DNA of 64,000 nt, from assembly GCA_037389465.1 (NCBI GenBank), contig JAZARR010000250.1, positions 1,860,001-1,924,000 on the forward strand, written 5' to 3'. How positions within the stretch are numbered: position 1 is the first letter of the stretch; each line of letters starts with the position of its first letter. The notes beneath the pieces were generated by a model that did not search any database, was not told the origin of the DNA, and saw only the letters and a list, made by a program, of their open reading frames with translations. A program made the position numbers and the translations under genes. Shown here piece by piece: positions 13,556 to 25,300 of this stretch. This stretch comes from Baylisascaris procyonis. Its lineage: Eukaryota > Nematoda > Chromadorea > Rhabditida > Ascarididae.

Positions 13556-13930
13556 CTGTATAAGTAACTTGAATATTTGTGAATCATAGATCATCGATCA
13601 TGTCATTTTTGTGGATCATTGAAGGAAACTAATCCAGAGGTATTTAGTCGACTTCACCACACAAGGAAAACACATCATCGACATTTAACTAATCAATGAA
13701 GTCACAACGTTAAACAACAACGAACAATTCAAATTTTATGCATAAAACATAGTTGTACTTTCTACAACTTGAAAAACACGATAGCACGAGGCAATGACGT
13801 GAACACGTCCGCTCCCCTCATGGATCATATAGGTGTAAGGCTAATATGCCACCACAAGAAAACACCCTGCTACCAAATACTTGCAATGTTATTCAAACTG
13901 CCATAGAACACCATAAAACAAGATGCTTAC

Positions 13931-13990
13931 ATCATCGAATTATTGTAGTACGCATTCGTCTCTCACAGACATTTGCGCCACTCAAAGAAA
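13931..13990 (-). pseudogene. Second short ankyrin-like fragment
   Basis: On the minus strand the translation LSGANVCERRMRTTIIR resembles the GADVN-x-TPLH core of an ankyrin repeat. It is followed by a TGA and then immediately by a good donor (GTAAGC). Taken with the fragment at 13337-13555 it suggests a decayed ankyrin gene, but the match is short. Confidence 0.2.
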
Positions 13991-15676
13991 AAACCCTTCA
14001 TCTCACACGAACATCTTTGACGTGTTATAGCATGTCGAACCGGATAGTAAGCGATCTGGAATATTGCCAGCAAACACCCACCTTTCCTCTTTAAATGCAA
14101 ATTTTAAATTTACAACAATAAAAGCTCAATATCAACTATTTGAATAGAGACTTCTCCGAACAAGTCGGGTCTAATTCAGAAATAAATGAATTTTTTAAAG
14201 TAACACTTATTTAAATTTTACTAACTACCAGCTATCATCTAGTAACGCTTCGATCCTTTCCCAGATATTCAACGATAAATAATATCAATGAAACGGTGCT
14301 ATACTTTAGGTAAGAGTACGCTATATTATTGAAGACAACAATAGTAATCTCCTTATATAGCGATGAATGTATTCGATTTCGAATTAATAGAACGATATTC
14401 ATCAACTATTAAAATTCAGATTTAAAAAAAAAAAGAATTCAATTTGAATCAAATTTAATTTTTTGCAATAACTTTTCAATAAATTCGCATCGGAAATTTT
14501 AATTGCACATTTTGAAAAGCGAAATAGCAACGGAATAATAGCGAAATTTCGCTATTTTTGATAATGTCTATCAATTTTCTAAAAATTAGTATTACGTAAA
14601 ATGACGTCATTTAGCACTATCATCAATCAATAAACATTAAAACGTTTCAAATTCAATTCAATAGCGAAAAGTCGTATCAGATGAATGCCTCTTGAAAGGT
14701 CATCAATCGTATAAATGAATTGCTATTCAAAGACAACGACAGTCAACAAAACCAACCGGTTGATTAAACCCATATCGAGGGAAAAAAAACTTTCTTAGCC
14801 CATACCCGATCTTTTTTCGCAGCATAATTTTTAATGCGAAAAAATTGCATATGCAAATTAGATGCATTAGCATATATCAGAGTGCAAAATCCACAAGGAT
14901 AACTAAGGAAAAATGGGCAATGAACGATTAAAAGATGTCCGTAGGCTATCTTCGACCACCGATTGAGCTTTTCACACCAACCCACAGTGGCGACAAACCA
15001 AGCAAGATGAATTCAATGGAAAAATGATTGCAACCTTTATTGTTCGTCCTGCATTTGCATTTAACAAGATAATCTCAAATTGTATTTAACAAGATAATCT
15101 CAAATTCTTCCATCATATTTCTACAAATCTATTTATATCGATAACGAGTTTTATTGATTACCGTGGGAAATTTTGAAAGATTTTACTTTTTTTTGAAATT
15201 TCGTAAAAATTCATCAATTGTAAAATCGGAAAAAAAGAAAAAAGAAATTTTCGTTCGTTTTATTTAGCTCGATGAATCCAAAGATAGAAGTTTATATACT
15301 CGACCGACGAACAACAACAGATCGCAAACGGATAAAAGCCCTATAAAGTACAACATCGAAAATCAATAATGCACCTTGACGCATTTACTTATAAAACAAT
15401 GTTAGCCAATCTATTCGATGATGCTGTAAAGTTCATCGAGACCAACCTCCACCCTCCCCTGCCCCTTTTCTCAATTCGTTGTACGGAAGGACCTCAGCTT
15501 GAAGTTGGAAGCACATAGGAAATAGAGAATAGCCTGATGTGAATTAAAGAACGACCTCAGCAGTATTATTTAAACACCTATTTTATGCCAAAATGAATAA
15601 AAATTTTAAACGCCTAAATGACCCTTCAATATACAAATATTCGAGTCAACATTCCTTATAATCTGTTCTAATTCAC

Positions 15677-15823
15677 CTTATTCATCTGATGATTCGTTTC
15701 ATTTGCCAACGGTCGGCATGGATCTATCGGGTTCCATTCGCTCATTCGACTTCTTCGCCAAAATAGATTTGCGGAAGCGAACCTCGCGTTGCTAGCCTTT
15801 TTGCCTCTATGCGGTTTGCCTTT
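15677..15823 (-). CDS. Isolated exon-like segment, 49 codons, unrecognised
   Basis: A 147-bp open segment is bounded by an acceptor (AAAATAG) and a donor (AAG/GTGAAT), with phase 0 at both ends. It is richer in G and C than its surroundings. It encodes a basic start (KGKPHRGKKASNARF) and a tryptophan-containing centre (NLFWRRSRMSEWNPIDP). I recognise no domain. It lies downstream of the TRAIP stop, so it is not part of that gene. It could be the first recognisable exon of the ankyrin-like remnant to its left. Confidence 0.3.
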
Positions 15824-16341
15824 CTATTTTAATGCAAAATAAATAAGAAATCATTTATAAAGTATAAAATGACAATAAAGGAATGCCTATTTAAGAAGAG
15901 AAGAAGGAATATTCGTTAAGAATCTTATATTCAATGAAAACGCATCGAAAAATAAGCTGGTTAACGTATTGCTACCATGATAGGTGCTTTTGTGTTTCAA
16001 ATCATTACATCAACTATTTACCTGAATGCAAAAAAAAATGTCCCACAGTACATTCAGTAAAACCGACCGGTCACACAAATGAGAGAATAGCATTTGTTTA
16101 GTTCATAATAACTCATATATACATGGTGAATAAAAGTGATAATGAAATTAAAGAGAGAGAAAGACAATGCAACGTTATTGAAAGATCATGTAGATACAAC
16201 AATATATACATATACAGATATTACACTACCACAAAGAATTCTTAAAAATATTTGCGAAATGCATTGCGAAAAAAAAAAGCGAAAACTCACCAATATATAA
16301 ATATAAATATAATAAAGATAGCTACTATAGAGATATTATAT

Positions 16342-19300
16342 TCAATCGTCTATGGTTATCGTCATATCACTAAGTGATGCGGTACTATTTTTTACAGATT
16401 TTGAAGATTTTTTGAAAAAATCCGATATGCGCTTCTCTGATAATTCGGCATTCGACCGGGACCTCTTAAGTTGTTGCGACTTTGTGGATGGCATCGGCCT
16501 TTTGTTGATGGGAATTGCACTCGATTTTGGTAATTTCCAAGTAATGCCACCCATACCGTTGCTCTTTTTCTTTGGCGATCCCATAAATGCACGTCGCATT
16601 ACAACTTCCGGCACTTTTACTTCACTTAAATCTGCCATCTTCGAATATTCATCACCGTTTTCATCTTCCATTTGATCTTCATCTTTAGGTTTACTATAAG
16701 AAATTAGATATGAAAATTACAACCTATATGGATAATTATTGGTGTTTTTTTCGCTACTCTCTGTGCTTATTTGCATATTTGATCAGTTAATAGTTGGCAC
16801 TCAATTACATTTACATATGTAATAATGTATGATCTCAGAAGAAAGTGATTTATATTCAACGTTAAATCTTTCACCCTTGACGATTGCTATTAAGAAACGA
16901 TCTGCGTCACCAATCGATCACATCGATTTACTAAATGACCAAAATTTAAGTGAGGTGTTCAATGTGTTCGAAATGTTCGTTTGTTGATGGGCTAATGGGA
17001 TGATGGAAGAGAGTTCAGAAATGGGAAAAAAAATTGAAAAAAAAATTTACGGAGAGGAAATTTTTCATCGGTCAATCTGCATAATACTTATAGAAAAATA
17101 TAAACCAAGAATGATTTTGCGAGCCGGAATTGATGCTTTAAAAATTCCCAAAAATGCTCACCTAGTCGAAGGTTGTTCATCATCGAAAATCAATCCAAAA
17201 GCGCGATTGGTTTGAACCAATGCTTGACGAGCCCGATAAGTGAGTTTATTCCGTGCCTTGTATGCGGAATCGATCGTTGATGTTAAAAACACATCGGCCG
17301 AATTATCCAACTCGAAACCCAATGATGCTCGTCGTTCTGGACTGCAACAAGAAGAAACTAACTAGTTCACCGAATTGGCTCTAACGGATCGTATATCGCC
17401 ACCTAGAGAAATTTCTAGTGTTAGATCGATATATTAGTGAAATTTTCATTGATTAATAGTAAAGAATAGTTTTGTCGTAAAACTTAAGAGGTAATCCCAC
17501 TTCTTCGTCGACAATGTGCCCCTCCTGAAATGACTTAAAACTTGGCAGCCACTTCCAATATGAGCTTTTCCCTGAGCAAAGATATTTTCTAGAAGGACAA
17601 CTATCAGCGGTGGTAGATCCAAACAAAAAAATTTGATAGCACCTTTCACGGAAGCGCCGAAATCTACACCTCCCTTTATCGATAAAATATTGCAGATATT
17701 CAAATTTTTGTGCCAACTCTAATCTACTGCAACACTCAAATATGAAGCATATATCACAAAATAAATTTTAAAAAAATTTTAAGGCTATTTGCGCTTTTTT
17801 TTTAAAGTTTCTTCATTGAAAAAATACAAGATGCAAATTTACATAACGGTTAGAAACTAAACAGAAACAAATATTTACCTGTAATCAATGATATTCTTCA
17901 ATTTTGGATTATAAGGCGTTTGCGATTTATTGCCACGTAATAACTCTAATTCCTCTTTGAGTGCCACATTCAAATTTTTATGCTTATTTAGCTGAAAAAA
18001 AAGATTCAAATTTTGAAAATCAAATAAAAGTGGAAAATCTTTTAACCGAATAAATCAATATAGCTTATTCTTCCGCAAAATTACCTCCGACAAACACTAA
18101 TATACCTATAAGGTAGATCAAAACCTCCATATGACGATAATCTACTCATTATTTGCCGATAAATAACGCATCAAAACTATACTATATTTCATAAAAGATG
18201 AATATTTTTGCATTCTCAATCATAATCGATCGACGTAGGGTCGCAGAAAAGCAATATAAATAAAAATAGATACTGCGGTAATATGAAATTCCCAACTCAG
18301 TGGATGACTGAATAGCAGTTCCTTTAGATGCTCTCCGGCAAATATAGTAAATGCTTTCTATATTCAACTGCAAACATTTTCTAGCACGAATCAAGCCACA
18401 AATGTATCAAAAATAATGCATAAAATGTTTGCGTTCCATTCATACTAGCCTCTTTTGAAATTAAAAATTTTCATCTTCCCATGTAGCACATATCTGAGAC
18501 AATATTTCATATAAAAATATAAATATGTAACGATAATAATCCACAACGAGTATTAGTAATTTAAGTGCTAGTTTCCTTTATTATAGATTATACAAAATAC
18601 CAATGAAGAAATAAACTCAAACATAGCTAAAGACGAATTGAAATCTGCATGAGGAATTTTAATTAGAGAGGGTAATGACTTGAAGAGGACTTTTCGATGA
18701 GCCTATCTCGAGAATAGTATCGAGAAGTGAAAATGATGACATTTTTAATTCCCCACCAATACCCGACTACAGCAAAATTAATCAGTAAATCCAAACAACT
18801 TAGCATCGCGATCGAAAACCTGACCTGACCTAACTGAGACAAACTGAACTACCTGACCTAAGTAATCGTATCCCGAACACCATTTAGAATTCAAACTCAT
18901 CCACTTCTGGCCAAATTGTACTGATGATACGATATCATCTCGCACTTGTACGTATGCGCTATATTCATATTCAGCAACGACCTCATCGGATTTAAAACCA
19001 TCCTTCTACGTTTACATTACACATAACAATGAAAGTACCTTATCCACCTAGTATAGAGCTATAAGCACATAAAAGTAACCTTTAACTTAAGATCACAATT
19101 GAGTTTTTGACTTGTATTGAGTTGTTCCCTAGTATGTTGAAGTTTTCTCTTCGTTTCTTCTAGTTGCCTGAAATCTAGAGATTTTATTTCCTTCAAATAT
19201 CCACATTCATTTATCCTTGCTTTGCGAATAAATTGCGATCCAGGTTCAGCACCCATCAACGTGGATGTGGCGAAGAGTGAAAGCGCTATACGGTTAAAAT

Positions 19301-22300
19301 GAAACGTTCATTTTAATAAACATAAAAAAAAACCCAGCAACCATCGATGCATATTCGTTTAGGGAAAATTTATAAGACAGAAGAGCAAGGAAACAAGGAC
19401 TATCATATTTTTGAATTAAAAAACATTAATAAATCATTGCCGCTAAAAATGAACTATCAAATATATAGGTAAACGTCCACCATCCTATAAAATATAGCTA
19501 GTATGACCGCTTCATTTCTCGTCTTCTAACTGCTTCAATCACGATATGCAAAAATACATCGGTGAGTCGAGGCAGACGCATTTCAAAGTTTAAATAAAGA
19601 CTGTCGGCAGACCAATGAAGCGATCGTTACAGCTCGATTCTATAGTCTACTAACATCTGTTCAATTTTAAAAGCATATTTATTGTAACATGTAATAATAT
19701 TCCATGTCCAATGAGTATCTCTAGAAAAATCTTCATGCAACTTTCCATAATATTTGACTTCTATTGTTAGAGAAAGCACCAATATTACTTTCCATATATA
19801 TTTTGCGCACTTTCCTTAAAAAAAAAAAAAAAAAAAACTCATTTCACTAACATTCCGATAATCCCCTTCATAATTTTTCATTTATATCATTGTATCGGTC
19901 CAGGAATGAAAATTATAAAAAAAACCCTGAAAAGTTGATATAATAAAATTAATATACGAATAGCTCTCACAGAGTCTGGATTTTATATATAAACTTCACG
20001 GCTTTAGCTTTCTTTTGAGAAGTGATACAAGAAATATTATATGTGGATATTTGCAGATATAGACGTTACAAAAACACACAAAAAAGATAAACTAACTTTC
20101 GCACAAGTTCGAGAAATTTCGAGGCATCCGGGTCGCCAGAGTCTTTAAGGTATTCGTCAATTTTTGCAAGTGGTACATCACTACTAGAAGTGCTCAAAAT
20201 TGAGTACCTGAAAAGAGATAAATGATGCAATGAAACTACTTTCTGCCCCAACCAATTACATACCTTTATTGCCTTTTAGAAATTGGCAAAACCACCAACG
20301 TCCTTCTATTGCATGCCCTTTAAAACTGGGTAAATTTATGGATTCATTAATTATAGGATTACTGAGAAAATCCGGAACACTTATGAAAAATATTGCAGAA
20401 GAAATTACAAATTTTAAAAAATATATACCTCAGCTCTCGAAATTTATAATAAATCGCAACATTCATAACTGAAACTTGATGAATTCTTCGGCGAATAAAC
20501 GACATCGACAAAAGGAATCCCACTATTTCTTATAATCGATTAATGAAAAAAAAAAAAACAAAACAACAATGACTAATTTTCCTATCTCAAGATTGTATCA
20601 TCCTCCATATCTTATATTAATTTCAAGAAGTGATCGGTGAGATGAGCGAAATGCAAAAATGTATTCCATATAATCCTGCCAACATTTTCATTTCTCTTTC
20701 GAAATGATGGCCTATCAACCACGACGGAGCGACATTTTCTTTCAAAACCATGATACGAATGAACCATGAACGCAAAGGAAACCAAGCAAATAATGCATGA
20801 ATAAACTGTCGTCGTCTTGAATAGTATTTAATTGCTAAAGCCCTCTCACATATGCTCTTCCCTGCTTCCTCGACAACGAGTAATTACTATTACAACATAA
20901 ATAAACTCACAAATCTGAGGCTTTCAAACGATTCTGATATTTCTCGATTTCCGCTTGCAGATGTTGTTGATCACGAAGCAACATCTCCAAATGTCGCATT
21001 TTCGCAATTTGTGCCGTCATCGATCGGCGCTTTTCCTTCTCCCGTTCATACTGAAATTCACATTACGATCAAAAATACAAGCATATCTTTTCACATCACC
21101 AATACATCTAAATCCTTGCAAAAATATTTTAAAAAATTTTAATAACAGTGGAAAAGCGATGCTTCACAATTTTGTCCCCCTCCCTACAACCCCTTCTCTA
21201 TCTTTTATTTCCCAACAGTAATCAAAGTCGAATGAACAGCATCCAAATGAAAAAGATTATTCTCCGAGTATAACATTTGCTGTGCAACTGTCATCGTCTC
21301 ACCCCCACCCTTCCCCCCCCCCCCCACCTCCGAGTATAACATCTGCTGTGCAACTCTCATCGTCTCACCCCCACCTCCGAGTATAACATCTGCTGTGCAA
21401 CTGTCATCGTCTCACCCCCACCCTCCCCCCCCCACCTCCGAGTATAACATCTTATAACATCTGCTGTGCAACTGTCATCGTCTCACCCCCACCCTCCCCC
21501 CCACCTCCGAGTATAACATCTGCTGTGCAACTGTCATCGTCTCACCCCACCCTCCCCCCCCCACCTCCGAGTATAACATCTTATAACATTTGCTGTGCAA
21601 CTGTCATCGTCTCACCCCCACCCTCCCCCTCCCCCACCTCCGAGTATAACATCTGCTGTGCAACTGTCATCGTCTCACCCCCGCCTCCGAGTATAACATC
21701 TGCTGTGCAACTGTCATCGTCTCACCCCCACCTTCCCCCCCCACCTCCGAGTATAACATCTTATAACATCTGCTGTGCAACTGTCATCGTCTCACCCCCA
21801 CCTCTCTCCCCACCTCCGAGTATAACATCTGCCGTGCAACTGTCATCGTCTCACCCCCACCTTCCCCCTCCCCCACCTCCGAGTATAACATCTTATAACA
21901 TCTGCTGTGCAACTGTCATCGTCTCACCCCCACCTTCCCCCCCCCCCACCTCCGAGTATAACATCTGCCGTGCAACTGTCATCGTCTCACCCCCACCTCC
22001 GAGTATAACATCTGCTGTGCAACTGTCATCGTCTCACCCCCACCCTCCCCCCACCTCCGAGTATAACATCTTATAACATCTGCTGTGCAACTGTCATCGT
22101 CTCACCCCCACCCTCCCCCCACCTCCGAGTATAACATCTGCTGTGCAACTGTCATCGTCTCACCCCACCCTCCCCCCCCCACCTCCGAGTATAACATCTT
22201 ATAACATTTGCTGTGCAACTGTCATCGTCTCACCCACACCCTCCCCCTCCCCCACCTCCGAGTATAACATCTGCTGTGCAACTGTCATCGTCTCACCCCC

Positions 22301-25300
22301 ACCTCCGAGTATAACATCTGCTGTGCAACTGTCATCGTCTCACCCCCACCTTCCCCCCCCCCCCCACCTGCGAGTATAACATCTGCCGTGCAACTGTCAT
22401 CGTCTCACCCCCACCTCCGAGTATAATAACTTCTGTGCAACTGTCATGTCTCACCCCCACCTTCCCCCCCCCCGAGTATAACATCTGCTGTGCAACTGTC
22501 ATCGTCTCACCCCCACGTCCGAGTATAATATCTGCTGTGCAACTGTCATCGTCTCACCCCCGCCTCCGAGTATAACATCTGCTGTGCAACTGTCATCGTC
22601 TCACCCCCACCTTCCCCCCCCCCACCTCCGAGTATAACATCTTATAACATCTGCTGTGCAACTGTCATCGTCTCACCCCCACCTCCCTCCCCCACCTCCG
22701 AGCATAACATCTGCCGTGCAACTGTCATCGTCTCACCCCCACCTTCCCCCTCCCCCACCTCCGAGTATAACATCTTATAACATCTGCTGTGCAACTGTCA
22801 TCGTCTCACCCCCACCTTCCCCCCCCCCACCTCCGAGTATAACATCTGCTGTGCAACTGTCATCGTCTCACCCCCACCCTCCCCCCCCCACCTCCGAGTA
22901 TAACATCTTATAACATCTGCTGTGCAACTGTCATCGTCTCACCCCCACCCTCCCCCCACCTCCGAGTATAACATCTGCTGTGCAACTGTCATCGTCTCAC
23001 CCCACCCTCCCCCCCCACCTCCGAGTATAACATCTTATAACATTTGCTGTGCAACTGTCATCGTCTCACCCCCACCCTCCCCCTCCCCCACCTCCGAGTA
23101 TAACATCTGCTGTGCAACTGTCATCGTCTCACCCCCACCTCCGAGTATAATATCTGCTGTGCAACTGTCATGGCCTCACCCCCACCCTCCCCCCCCACCT
23201 GCGAGTATAACATCTGCCGTGCAACTGTCATCGTCTCACCCCCACCTCCGAGTATAATAACTTCTGTGCAACTGTCATGTCTCACCCCCACCTTCCCCCC
23301 CCCCCCGAGTATAACATCTGCTGTGCAACTGTCATCGTCTCACCCCCACGTCCGAGTATAATATCTGCTGTGCAACTGTCATCGTCTCACCCCCGCCTCC
23401 GAGTATAACATCTGCTGTGCAACTGTCATCGTCTCACCCCCACCTTCCCCCCCCCACCTCCGAGTATAACATCTTATAACATCTGCTGTGCAACTGTCAT
23501 CGTCTCACCCCCACCTCCCTCCCCCACCTCCGAGTATAACATCTTATAACATCTGCTGTGCAACTGTCATCGTCTCACCCCACCTTCCCCCCCCCCACCT
23601 CCGACTATAACATCTTATAACATCTGCTGTGCAACTGTCATCGTCTCACCCCCACCTCCCTCCCCCACCTCCGAGTATAACATCTGCCGTGCAACTGTCA
23701 ACGTCTCACCCCCACCTTCCCCCCCCACCTCAGAGTATAACATCTTATAACATCTGCTGTGCAACTGTCATCGTCTCACCCCCACCCTCCCCCTCCCCCA
23801 CCTCCGAGTATAACATCTGCTGTGCAACTGTCATGGTCTCACCCCCACCCTCCCCCCCCCACCTGCGAGTATAACATCTGCCGTGCAACTGTCATCGTCT
23901 CACCCCCACCTCCGAGTATAATATCTTCTGTGCAACTGTCATGTCTCACCCCCACCTTCCCCCCCCCGCCCACCTCCGAGTATAACATCTGCTGTGCAAC
24001 TGTCATCGTCTCACCCCCACGTCCGAGTATAATATCTGCTGTGCAACTGTCATCGTCTCACCCCACCTCCGAGTATAATATCTGCTGTGCAACTGTCATG
24101 GTCTCACCCCCACCCTCCCCCCCCCCACCTGCGAGTATAACATCTGCCGTGCAACTGTCATCGTCTCACCCCCACCTCCGAGTATATCTTCTGTGCAACT
24201 GTCATGTCTCACCCCCACCTTCCCCCCCCCCGCCCACCTCCGAGTATAACATCTGCTGTGCAACTGTCATCGTCTCACCCCCGCCTCCGAGTATAACATC
24301 TGCTGTGCAACTGTCATCGTCTCACCCCCACCTTCCCCCCCCCCCCACCTCCGAGTATAACATCTTATAACATCTGCTGTGCAACTGTCATCGTCTCACC
24401 CCCACCTCCCTCCCCCACCTCCGAGTATAACATCTTATAACATCTGCTGTGCAACTGTCATCGTCTCACCCCCACCTCCCTCCCCCACCTCCGAGTATAA
24501 CATCTGCCGTGCAACTGTCAACGTCTCACCCCCACCTTCCCCCCCACCTCCGAGTATAACATCTTATAACATCTGCTGTGCAACTGTCATCGTCTCACCC
24601 CCACCCTCCCCCTCCCCCACCTCCGAGTATAACATCTGCTGTGCAACTGTCATGGTCTCACCCCCACCCTCCCCCCCCTGCGAGTATAACATCTGCCGTG
24701 CAACTGTCATCGTCTCACCCCCACCTCCGAGTATAATATCTTCTGTGCAACTGTCATGTCTCTCCCCCACCTTCCCCCCCCCGCCCACCTCCGAGTATAA
24801 CATCTGCTGTGCAACTGTCATCGTCTCACCCCCACGTCCGAGTATAATATCTGCTGTGCAACTGTCATCGTCTCACCCCACCTCCGAGTATAATATCTGC
24901 TGTGCAACTGTCATGGTCTCACCTCCACCCTCCCCCCCCCACCTGCGAGTATAACATCTGCCGTGCAACTGTCATCGTCTCACCCCCACCTTCGAGTATA
25001 ATATCTTCTGTGCAACTGTCATGTCTCACCCCCACCTTCTCCCCCGCCCACCTCCGAGTATAACATCTGCTGTGCAACTGTCATCGTCTCACCCCCACGT
25101 CCGAGTATAATATCTGCTGTGCAACTGTCATCGTCTCACCCCCGCCTCCGAGTATAACATCTGCTGTGCAACTGTCATCGTCTCACCCCCACCTTCCCCC
25201 CCCACCTCCGAGTATAACATCTTATAACATCTGCTGTGCAACTGTCATCGTCTCACCCCCACCTCCCTCCCCCACCTCCGAGTATAACATCTGCCGTGCA

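Larger units (their letters stand above)
12405..16341. other. Region between TRAIP and TMUB with scattered coding-like fragments
   Basis: Mostly AT-rich non-coding DNA between two same-strand genes. Minus-strand pieces with coding character are listed separately (13337-13555, about 12943-13136, 13931-13990, 15677-15823). A 24-bp direct duplication (core TTTAACAAGATAATCTCAAA) lies near 15060-15108. I see no other gene. Confidence 0.5.

Noticed and set aside
24564..24821. Glycine/glutamate-rich repeat protein on the minus strand
   Set aside because: It is a frame through the intronic tandem array, with no splice signals and no homology.
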